DNA of 6,460 nt from Clostridia bacterium (GTDB lineage Bacteria > Bacillota > Clostridia > Oscillospirales > CAG-272). The notes beneath the pieces were generated by a model. That model saw only the letters and a list, made by a program, of their open reading frames with translations. It had not been told where the DNA came from and searched no databases. The stretch covers positions 1 to 6,460 of the forward strand of contig JAFOGE010000137.1 in assembly GCA_017386965.1 (NCBI GenBank). The letters are read 5' to 3'. Both the position numbers and the translations under genes were made by a program. This document shows positions 1 to 5,402 of this stretch, one piece after another; position 1 is the stretch's first letter; every line of letters begins with the position of its first letter.

Positions 1-225
1 ACTATAATGCTGATCGCGGCCGTAGCCGAGGAAGGTGTATTCGGGAAGTGCCTCGGAAAGCCACTTCAGCGAGGCATCCTGCACCTCCTGAAAGCCGATT
101 ACGTCGGGAGCCTCCTTGCGGATCACAGAGATCAGCTTTTCGCGGCGGAAATCCAGACAGTTTGCCCCATCGTGCTCCACGCGAACGCGGATGTTAAAGG
201 ACATGATCTTCATTTCAACAGACAT
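1..225 (-). CDS. Endonuclease/exonuclease/phosphatase family protein, N-terminal 75 codons (runs off the left edge)
   Basis: Partial gene: the first 75 residues are present and the frame is open to base 1. The protein starts MSVEMKIMSFNIRV. The MSFNIR strand and the later DVIGFQEV segment (residues 41-48) are the first two conserved blocks of the Mg-dependent endonuclease/exonuclease/phosphatase (EEP) fold; the Glu of FQEV (residue 47) is the usual metal ligand. No signal peptide is visible, so a cytoplasmic enzyme is likely. The substrate cannot be told from this fragment, since the family includes DNA repair nucleases, phosphodiesterases and lipid phosphatases. The start at 225 is preceded by AGGAG with a 6-nt gap. 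A second ATG at 230 lies out of frame and stops after a few codons. It follows the IspH-S1 gene by 60 nt, with a hairpin in between, so it may be only partly co-transcribed. Family call is secure; function is open. Confidence 0.85.
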   Translation of the reverse strand, partial: MSVEMKIMSFNIRVRVEHDGANCLDFRREKLISVIRKEAPDVIGFQEVQDASLKWLSEALPEYTFLGYGRDQHYS

Positions 226-246
226 AACATTCTCCTTTTTACGAAA

Positions 247-273
247 GAAGGTGCCTCCTTGGAAGGCACCTTC
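247..273 (-). terminator. Hairpin between the IspH-S1 gene and the EEP gene (weak terminator or attenuator)
   Basis: A perfect 10-bp inverted repeat (GAAGGTGCCT at 247-256, AGGCACCTTC at 264-273) encloses a 7-nt loop, 12 nt after the S1 stop codon. On the transcribed strand it is followed by TTTCGT rather than a long T run, so it is a weak intrinsic terminator at best. It could partly end transcription of the upstream operon, act as a 3' stability element, or attenuate the gene that starts at 225. Confidence 0.6.
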
Positions 274-285
274 GGATGTTTGAAA

Positions 286-2307
286 TTACTGCTCGTCAGC
301 AGAAGCTTCCTCAGCGTAGTCCTCGGGCATAGCCTCAGCAGCGGCTGCGGCCTCCTCAAGAAGCGCGCGGATGGAGAGGCTGACCTTCTGCTTCTCATCG
401 TCAATATCGGTGATGCGAGTATCCACGATCTGGCCAATCTCAAGCAGATCTGCGGGCTTTGCAATTCTCTGCATTGCGATCTGGGAAATGTGGATCAGAC
501 CGTCCACACCGTCGATGATCTCTGCAAATGCACCGAAGGGCATCATGCTGACGATCTTGACGGATGCGATATCGCCAACCGCATACTGGGACTTGAAGAT
601 GTTCCAGGGGTTGGTTTCCTCGGTCTTGTAGCCGAGAGAAATACGCTTCTTTTCGGGATCAAAGCTCTTAACGAATACCGTGATCGGATCGCCGACTGCA
701 ACGACCTCTGCGGGATTCTTGATGTGCTTCCAGGAAAGCTCGGTAACGTGAACCATACCGTCCACGCCGCCCAGATCGACGAATGCGCCGTAGGTGGTCA
801 TGCTCTTAACGGTTCCGTTGTAAACCTTACCAACCTCAATGTTTGCCCAGAAGTCAGCCTCCTGTGCACGGCGAACCTCTCTCTGTACCTTGCGGATCGA
901 GCCAACGGCCTTTCTGCCCTTGATCTCAAGGACCTTAAACTGAACCGTGGTTCCGACGAGCGTGGAGAGATCTCCATCCTTCGGAACACCGGTCTGGGAT
1001 GCGGGGATAAATACGCGGTTTGCGTTTGCATAGATCACAACGCCGCCCTTAACGGCCTCTGCAACCTTGCCCTCAAGGATCTGCTCCTCGTTGCAGGCTG
1101 CAACGATGGTGAGCCAGTTCTTGTCGGCATCCACTCTCTTCTTGGACAGCTCAGCAACACCCTCGATGTCGCTGACACGAATGACGAAGGCCTCAACCTG
1201 GTCGCCGTTCTTGAAGTTCTCGGTCAGCTTGAAGGTGGGATCATTGCTGATCTGGTCCGCCTTGATGTAGCCGGTCACACCTGCGCCGACGTCCAGCTGA
1301 AGCTCAGCGTCAGACACGTGTGTAACGGTTCCGGTAACGACATCTCCTGTATTTAAAGTTGTGCATTGCTGCGCGTCGAGCATTTCTTGGAAATTTTCAT
1401 TCATTTCGCTCATGGTTTTATATACCTCCTCTATTTCATCGCTTGGCGTCGATGCGCCCGCGACAATTCCAACATGATCACAGTCTGCAAAGCGGGAGGG
1501 CTCCAGCTCGGAAGCCGATGCCAGCCAGACCGTGTTTGTACAAGCCTTGCGACAGATCTCGTACAGCTTTGCGGTATTGGAGCTTTCCCTACCGCCAATG
1601 ACGATCACGCCGTCACAGGCCTCTGCAAGGGCTGCAGCCTCGGTCTGCCGTGATTCAGTCACACTGCATATTGTATCAAAAATAATTGAATTTGTATATA
1701 GTTTTTTTAGTTTTTTTTGACTTTGGTGCCAAATGCCCAATTTTTGGGTCGTTTGAGCCACCAAAACAGGCGTTTTTTTGTGCAAATCGCCAGCCTCTTC
1801 TTGTGAAAATGCACATTCCATTTCCTCTGCCGAAGAAAACACGTATTTTTCTCCGTCGAAATAGCTCATGATTCCAATGACCTCGGGGTGCTGCGCTGCG
1901 CCGATCAGGATCAATGCCTGCTCTGCGCGATCGCACTCTGCGGCAATCTTGTGGATCTTTTTGACGTAGGGACAGGTGCAATCCTCCCAACGGAAAAAGG
2001 GATTCTTCTCCGAAAGAGATTGCAGCAGAGCAACGGTTTCTCTCGTGCATCCGTGCGCGCGGATCAGCACCTTTGCGGGGTGCTTCTCATTTGCATTCTG
2101 TGCAATTTGCTCCAGCTCCTCCAGGGTTACGGCCTCTACTCCGCGCCGACGCATCGACTCGTTGTATGCCTCATTGTGGATCAGATGTCCCAGCGTAAGG
2201 ATACGCTCCCCCCCTTGTGCCTGCTTCAGAGCCTGCTCCAAGCGGTCGGTCGCGCGCTTGACGCCGAAGCAAAAGCCGGCATTCTCGGCAACGGTGATCT
2301 TCTTCAT
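286..2307 (-). CDS. ispH: Bifunctional 4-hydroxy-3-methylbut-2-enyl diphosphate reductase / 30S ribosomal protein S1 (IspH-S1 fusion)
   Basis: A 673-residue fusion. Residues 1 to about 290 are IspH (LytB), the [4Fe-4S] enzyme that reduces HMBPP to IPP and DMAPP at the end of the MEP isoprenoid pathway. The three cluster cysteines are visible: C13 (GFCFGV), C112 (CTCPYV) and C214 (DTICSVT). So are H41-H44 (HLIH), H85 (RAHG), the HPEV motif with catalytic Glu142, QTT at 185-187, SSNT at 242-245 and AGASTP at 283-288. Residues from about 319 carry four S1 RNA-binding domains (roughly 319-393, 407-475, 490-561, 575-650) and end in an acidic, Ala-rich tail. S1 binds mRNA on the small ribosomal subunit. 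The fusion is known in Clostridia and is not a sequencing artefact. The start at ATG 2307 was chosen because GAGGAG lies 7 nt upstream and gives the canonical MKKITVAENAGF; the TTG at 2322 overlaps the cmk stop. The gene follows cmk by 11 nt. See the internal promoter and internal start entries. Confidence 0.96.
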   Translation of the reverse strand: MKKITVAENAGFCFGVKRATDRLEQALKQAQGGERILTLGHLIHNEAYNESMRRRGVEAVTLEELEQIAQNANEKHPAKVLIRAHGCTRETVALLQSLSEKNPFFRWEDCTCPYVKKIHKIAAECDRAEQALILIGAAQHPEVIGIMSYFDGEKYVFSSAEEMECAFSQEEAGDLHKKTPVLVAQTTQKLGIWHQSQKKLKKLYTNSIIFDTICSVTESRQTEAAALAEACDGVIVIGGRESSNTAKLYEICRKACTNTVWLASASELEPSRFADCDHVGIVAGASTPSDEIEEVYKTMSEMNENFQEMLDAQQCTTLNTGDVVTGTVTHVSDAELQLDVGAGVTGYIKADQISNDPTFKLTENFKNGDQVEAFVIRVSDIEGVAELSKKRVDADKNWLTIVAACNEEQILEGKVAEAVKGGVVIYANANRVFIPASQTGVPKDGDLSTLVGTTVQFKVLEIKGRKAVGSIRKVQREVRRAQEADFWANIEVGKVYNGTVKSMTTYGAFVDLGGVDGMVHVTELSWKHIKNPAEVVAVGDPITVFVKSFDPEKKRISLGYKTEETNPWNIFKSQYAVGDIASVKIVSMMPFGAFAEIIDGVDGLIHISQIAMQRIAKPADLLEIGQIVDTRITDIDDEKQKVSLSIRALLEEAAAAAEAMPEDYAEEASADEQ
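1411..1430 (-). promoter_or_regulatory. Internal Shine-Dalgarno and in-frame ATG at the IspH/S1 junction
   Basis: On the coding strand AGGAGGT (1430-1424) is followed after 10 nt by an in-frame ATG at 1413, codon 299 of the fusion. Translation from here would give a 375-residue protein starting MSEMNENFQEMLDAQ and holding all four S1 domains and none of IspH. This is where a free-standing S1 would be expected to begin. The match and spacing are seen directly; use as a start is inferred. The Glu-Glu-Val codons GAG GAG GTA create the motif, so coincidence cannot be excluded. Confidence 0.5.
1670..1718 (-). promoter_or_regulatory. Possible internal promoter within the IspH coding part
   Basis: Inside the gene, in a markedly AT-rich patch, the coding strand shows TACAAT (1675-1670) preceded by TG and one base, i.e. 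an extended -10. A 17-nt spacer separates it from TATACA (1698-1693), a 4/6 match to the -35 consensus. Runs of seven and eight A (1708-1702 and 1718-1711) lie just upstream, where an UP element would sit. Transcription would start near 1663, about 250 nt before the internal S1 start at 1413. The A-rich stretch encodes lysines in IspH (SQKKLKKLYT), so part of the composition has a coding reason. Confidence 0.4.
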
Positions 2308-2318
2308 GCTCTCTCTCC

Positions 2319-2999
2319 TCAATGCAGGCTCTTGCCCACAGTCTTTTCCAAAACCAGAGCGGCAATACGCTCAACGCACTCCTCGGGCGTCATCCAAGAG
2401 TTATCAAAGGGGATTGCATCCGGCGCGGCAACAGCGGGTGCGACGGCGCGCGTGCGATCCGCGCGGTCACGCTCCTGCATGTCCGCCAGAACCTCCTCAT
2501 AGGTGGTTTCGATTCCCTTTGCTCGCAGCTCATCGCATCTTCTCTGCGCACGGCACTCGTTGCTTGCCGTGAGGAAGATCTTGACGTCGGCATCCGGCAG
2601 GATCACCGTGCCGATGTCCCGTCCGTCCATGATCACGCTATGGCGCTTTGCAATCTCCCTCTGCGTATCCAGAAGGAAGGCGCGTACTGCGGGAATCGCC
2701 GAAACGGCAGAAGCATACATCGACATCTCCGGCGTGCGAATACGGTCGCCCAGATCCTCCCCGTTCAGGGATACGATCTGTGTGCCATCGCGATAGCCCA
2801 GGTCCACGCGAATGTCGGGGAGCAGAGCCTCCACCGCCGCAGGATCCTTGGGATCAACCTTTCGGGAGCGTACATAATAGCCCACCGTGCGGTAGAGCGC
2901 ACCCGTATCTACATAGATAATGCCAAGCCTTGCGGCAAGTGCCTTCGCAACGGTGGATTTCCCCGCACCGCTTGGTCCGTCGATTGCAATTTGAATCAT
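2319..2999 (-). CDS. cmk: Cytidylate kinase (CMP/dCMP kinase)
   Basis: A 226-residue protein of normal length for bacterial CMP kinase, which transfers phosphate from ATP to CMP or dCMP in the cytoplasm to make the diphosphates needed for CTP and dCTP. It opens with MIQIAIDGPSGAGKST, the P-loop being GPSGAGKST at 8-16. Further family motifs are DTGALYR (31-37), RIRTPEMSMYASAVSAIPAVR (86-106; CMP site), MDGRDIGTVILPDADVKIFLTAS (124-146) and the Arg-rich lid RDRADRTRAVAP (177-188). All key positions look intact. ATG 2999 has AAGGAG with a 7-nt gap. It sits 20 nt after the flavoprotein gene and 11 nt before ispH, so all three are probably on one transcript. In many Clostridia an acyltransferase gene (plsC) lies between cmk and ispH; here there is no room for it. 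Confidence 0.96.
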   Translation of the reverse strand: MIQIAIDGPSGAGKSTVAKALAARLGIIYVDTGALYRTVGYYVRSRKVDPKDPAAVEALLPDIRVDLGYRDGTQIVSLNGEDLGDRIRTPEMSMYASAVSAIPAVRAFLLDTQREIAKRHSVIMDGRDIGTVILPDADVKIFLTASNECRAQRRCDELRAKGIETTYEEVLADMQERDRADRTRAVAPAVAAPDAIPFDNSWMTPEECVERIAALVLEKTVGKSLH

Positions 3000-3019
3000 A
3001 ACTTTTCTCCTTGTAACAT

Positions 3020-4285
3020 TCAGTCGTCACTTGCTGCCGCATCTCCTGCAAGCACAGCGGTGGAAAAGGCGATCTGCAGGTTGAAGCCGCCTGTATATGC
3101 GTCCACGTCCAGAATCTCTCCTGCAAAGTAAAGTCCCCGAATCCGCTTGGACTCCATGGATCCCGGGCGCACCTCGCGAACGTCGATTCCTCCGCGCGTA
3201 ACGATGGCCTCGTCCAAAGGACGGAAGCCACGAAGCGGAATGCGCAGACATTTGAGCGTTTGTACCATAACCGCACGCTCCTCACGTGTGACCGAATGGA
3301 TCTTCTTGCGCGGATCAATACCGCAGAGGGAAACGAAGGGCTCGATCATTTTTTGGGGAAGCAGATCCCCCAAGGAATTGATCAGATCACGGTTCTTGTA
3401 TTTTTCAAAATCCGAGCGGATCCGTGCATCCAGCATCTTCTCGTCCAGCGCAGACTTGAGGTCGATCTGTGCCTCATAGCGTCCTTGCGCGATGTCGGAC
3501 AAATGCGCCGATGCGGAAAGCACCGTCGGACCTGTCAGCCCGAAATGGGTAAACATCAATTCTCCAAAATCCTCAAAAACGCGTTTTCCCGTAGCAACCT
3601 CTGTTACTCGGAAGGAAACGTTTTTGAGCGAAAGCCCCTGCATTGATGCGCAAAGCCTTCCGTCTGCCACCAGAGGAACCAGCGACGGGCAAAGCCGTGT
3701 GACCGTATGCCCCAGCTCCTCCGCCATACGGTAGCCATCCCCGTCCGAGCCGGTCAGGGGATAGGATTTTCCTCCTGTGCAAAGGATCACCGCGTCAAAC
3801 GGAATCTCCTCCGCACCGCTCTGTACGCCATATACGCGATCGTCACGCGCAAGCAAGCGCCGAACGCGCCGATGAAGGATCTCTACACCCTCGGCGCGGC
3901 AAGCGCGCTCCAGCGCGGAAACCACGTCGGATGCGCGATCCGATACCGGGAAAACGCGCTTGCCGCGCTCGGTCTTAAGAGGGACACCAAGCTCCTCGAA
4001 GAAATCCTTGGTATCCTCTGTGGACCAAACGGAAAGCGCGGTGTAAAGAAAGCGGGGATTGGTGGGAACGTTGCGCAAGAACTCCTCGCGATCGCAATCG
4101 TTGGTCAGATTGCAGCGCCCCTTTCCCGTGATGCGAAGCTTTTTTCCAAGACGGTCGTTGCGCTCAAAGAGCGTAACGGAGGCCCCGGCCCTCGCCGCAC
4201 GGATCGCGGCCATCATGCCTGCGGCACCGCCGCCGATCACGGCGACTCTCTTTGCCTCAGCCATGCTTTTTATCATAGACGTCAT
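3020..4285 (-). CDS. HI0933/BaiN-like NAD(P)/FAD-dependent oxidoreductase
   Basis: A flavoprotein of 421 residues, or 414 from the alternative ATG at 4264. The N-terminal Rossmann dinucleotide-binding motif is VIGGGAAGMMAA (about 16-27 from ATG 4285), followed by ERNDRLGKKLRITGKGRCNLTN (41-62), which is diagnostic of the HI0933 family. Later blocks are CTGGKSYPLTGSDGDGY (169-185), FTHFGLTGP (245-253) and the C-terminal FAD motif GLYFAGEILDVDAYTGGFNLQIAFSTA (384-410). Members are annotated variously as aminoacetone oxidase-like, BaiN (bile-acid-related reductase) or YhiN; the real substrate of most is unknown and I make no claim here. No transmembrane segment is seen. The start at 4285 is preferred because AGGAGG lies 12 nt upstream; ATG 4264 gives MAEAKRVAVIGG, the more typical N-terminus, but lacks its own binding site. 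Either way the gene overlaps the end of the RpiR gene, pointing to coupled translation. Confidence 0.9.
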   Translation of the reverse strand: MTSMIKSMAEAKRVAVIGGGAAGMMAAIRAARAGASVTLFERNDRLGKKLRITGKGRCNLTNDCDREEFLRNVPTNPRFLYTALSVWSTEDTKDFFEELGVPLKTERGKRVFPVSDRASDVVSALERACRAEGVEILHRRVRRLLARDDRVYGVQSGAEEIPFDAVILCTGGKSYPLTGSDGDGYRMAEELGHTVTRLCPSLVPLVADGRLCASMQGLSLKNVSFRVTEVATGKRVFEDFGELMFTHFGLTGPTVLSASAHLSDIAQGRYEAQIDLKSALDEKMLDARIRSDFEKYKNRDLINSLGDLLPQKMIEPFVSLCGIDPRKKIHSVTREERAVMVQTLKCLRIPLRGFRPLDEAIVTRGGIDVREVRPGSMESKRIRGLYFAGEILDVDAYTGGFNLQIAFSTAVLAGDAAASDD

Positions 4286-5120
4286 AGCGATCCCAAACCT
4301 CCTCAAGCGCTTGCAGGCGCTCGGTCAGCTCCTCCTGCTTCTTGCGCGAAACCGCTACGATCATCGCGTTGATGATGCTAAGGGGTGCTACAAGGGAGTC
4401 CACAAAGGAGGCCATGTCACTCTGCGCGATCAGCAACTGATCCGCAAACTCGGCAATGGGGGATTGCACGCTGTCGGTCAGAGCAACCACGTCTGCTTTC
4501 TTGCTTCTGGCATACTCCACCGCATTGATGATACGCTTGGAATAGCGGGGGAAGCTGATGGCGATCATCACGTCCCCCTCCCGAATCTGCATGATCTGCT
4601 CAAACATTTCGCTACCCGAGGTCGTCTGCACGAACTTGACGTTGTCGAAGATCATGCGGAAGTTGTAGTTGAGGAACCCGGCCAAGGACGAGGATGAACG
4701 CACACCAATGATGTAGATCTGCTTTGCAGAAACGATGCGGTCAATGGCACGCTCAAAGGAGAGATGATCGACCTCTTCGAGGGTGCGGCGAATCTTTTCG
4801 GCATCCGAAAGAAGAACCTTGTCCAGCACGTTTCCATCCCCGATCAGATTGTTTGTGACCTCAATGCGTTGGAAGGAGGTCAATCGGCTGCGGATGATCT
4901 CCTGCAGGGAGTGTTGGAAGGAAGGATATCCCTCGTAGCCCATCTCGTTGGCAAAGCGAACCACCGTGGATTCGGAAACACCGACCACAGTACCCAGCTT
5001 GGCCGCGGTCAGATAAGCAGCCTTGTCGTAGTGATCCAGAATATACGAGGCAATGAGCCTCTGTCCCTTGGAAAAGGACGGCATCCGTTCGCGGATGTCC
5101 CTGAGCAGATCTCGATTCAT
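4257..5120 (-). CDS. MurR/RpiR family transcriptional regulator (HTH plus SIS domain)
   Basis: A 287-residue protein, the normal length of the family. Residues 1-77 form the HTH_6 DNA-binding domain: MNRDLLRDIRERMPSFSKGQ then TAAKLGTVVGVSESTVVRFANEMGYEGYPSFQ, with the recognition helix near 48-58. Residues about 125-255 form a SIS sugar-phosphate-binding domain, with the Ser-rich loop GVRSSSS at 139-145, AISFPRYSKR at 187-196 and ALTDS at 213-217. Family members repress or activate sugar, amino-sugar or sialic-acid genes in response to a phosphosugar; the effector here is not predictable. The start at 5120 is set by GGAGGAG 8 nt upstream; a GTG at 5174 lies too close to the predicted transcription start. 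The gene is first in the operon and has its own strong promoter, so it may control itself and the flavoprotein-cmk-ispH genes. It could also act on the isomerase/aldo-keto reductase unit upstream; this is inference. Confidence 0.92.
   Translation of the reverse strand: MNRDLLRDIRERMPSFSKGQRLIASYILDHYDKAAYLTAAKLGTVVGVSESTVVRFANEMGYEGYPSFQHSLQEIIRSRLTSFQRIEVTNNLIGDGNVLDKVLLSDAEKIRRTLEEVDHLSFERAIDRIVSAKQIYIIGVRSSSSLAGFLNYNFRMIFDNVKFVQTTSGSEMFEQIMQIREGDVMIAISFPRYSKRIINAVEYARSKKADVVALTDSVQSPIAEFADQLLIAQSDMASFVDSLVAPLSIINAMIVAVSRKKQEELTERLQALEEVWDRYDVYDKKHG
4283..4303 (-). promoter_or_regulatory. Ribosome binding site that decides the start of the flavoprotein gene
   Basis: AGGAGG (4303-4298) lies within the last codons of the RpiR gene, 12 nt before ATG 4285. 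Two more in-frame ATGs follow at 4276 and 4264, the last overlapping the RpiR stop by 8 nt. The spacing to 4285 is slightly long but far better than to 4264 (33 nt). Re-initiation by ribosomes finishing RpiR could instead use 4264. Confidence 0.55.
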
Positions 5121-5147
5121 CTTGCAAACTCCTCCAAAACCTTGGTC

Positions 5148-5165
5148 CGTCCTTCGGAGAGGACG
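5148..5165 (-). other. Hairpin in the RpiR leader
   Basis: A 6-bp stem (CGTCCT / AGGACG) with a 6-nt loop lies in the predicted 64-nt leader between the transcription start near 5184 and ATG 5120. A second, smaller stem (CCAA/TTGG, 5145-5134) reaches the first bases of the Shine-Dalgarno. These could tune translation, but both are short and no known riboswitch is recognised. Confidence 0.35.
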
Positions 5166-5166
5166 T

Positions 5167-5178
5167 TGTTGCACAACA
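5167..5178. promoter_or_regulatory. Possible operator palindrome in the RpiR leader
   Basis: A 12-bp inverted repeat, TGTTG-CA-CAACA, lies about 6 to 17 nt downstream of the predicted transcription start of the rpiR operon. A roadblock or autoregulatory operator at this place would suit an RpiR-type repressor. The 8-mer TTGTGCAA inside it recurs in the other orientation upstream of the -35 box. No binding data can be read from sequence. Confidence 0.35.
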
Positions 5179-5190
5179 CTTCAATATATC

Positions 5191-5219
5191 ATTATACCCC
5201 GAAACATCTGAAAAGTCAA
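5191..5219 (-). promoter_or_regulatory. Vegetative (sigma-A type) promoter of the rpiR operon
   Basis: On the minus strand TTGACT (5219-5214, 5/6 match to -35) is separated by exactly 17 nt from a perfect TATAAT (5196-5191). Transcription should start near 5184, giving a leader of about 64 nt to the ATG at 5120. This is the only strong promoter seen in the window and probably serves the RpiR, flavoprotein, cmk and IspH-S1 genes together. Confidence 0.9.
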
Positions 5220-5350
5220 CCGCTTTTGTGCAAGATTGAAAGTTTTTTGTCTTTTTTGCACAGAACCGTCCATGCAACGCCTTCTCCCCTGCTACCGTGT
5301 CTTTGCAAATGTTTGCTTTCCGGGAAGGAGGCACTTGCACCCCCAAAAAA

Positions 5351-5400
5351 GGCAAAAAAAGACTGCGCTCGCCCCGATTTCTCGGTGCCGAGCGCAGTCT
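5351..5400 (-). terminator. Intrinsic terminator after the sugar isomerase-like gene
   Basis: A perfect 12-bp GC-rich stem (right arm 5389-5400, left arm 5360-5371) encloses 17 nt that can fold further (CCGA/TCGG). On the transcribed strand it runs into a seven-T tract, then GCC and another T run. The stem begins 2 nt after the stop codon. It works in the minus direction only, since no T tract follows on the plus strand, and it separates the isomerase unit from the rpiR operon. Confidence 0.93.
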
Positions 5401-5402
5401 GC

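Noticed and set aside
7..1356. A 449-codon open frame on the plus strand across the S1 coding region and the EEP start
   Set aside because: It lies wholly antisense to two well-recognised genes, its translation is Leu/Asn/Gly/Cys-rich with no family resemblance, and no ribosome binding site or promoter precedes it. It is a by-product of codon composition on the other strand.
286..2307. IspH-S1 as an assembly error or a newly found fusion
   Set aside because: The frame is continuous, all motifs of both partners are intact, and this fusion is already known from many Clostridia.
2308..2322. Upstream TTG start for the IspH-S1 protein
   Set aside because: It would add five residues, overlaps the cmk stop codon and lies on top of the Shine-Dalgarno that serves ATG 2307.
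1888..3131. Long plus-strand frames opposite ispH and cmk
   Set aside because: Their translations are Arg/Ser/Cys/Leu-rich and unlike any family, while the minus strand encodes conserved enzymes over the same bases.
4286..4306. Upstream TTG start for the HI0933-like protein
   Set aside because: It overlaps the AGGAGG that best serves ATG 4285 and adds residues not typical of the family.
5121..5174. GTG start at 5174 for the RpiR regulator
   Set aside because: It is only about 10 nt from the predicted transcription start and has no Shine-Dalgarno, whereas ATG 5120 has GGAGGAG at ideal spacing and gives the usual N-terminus.
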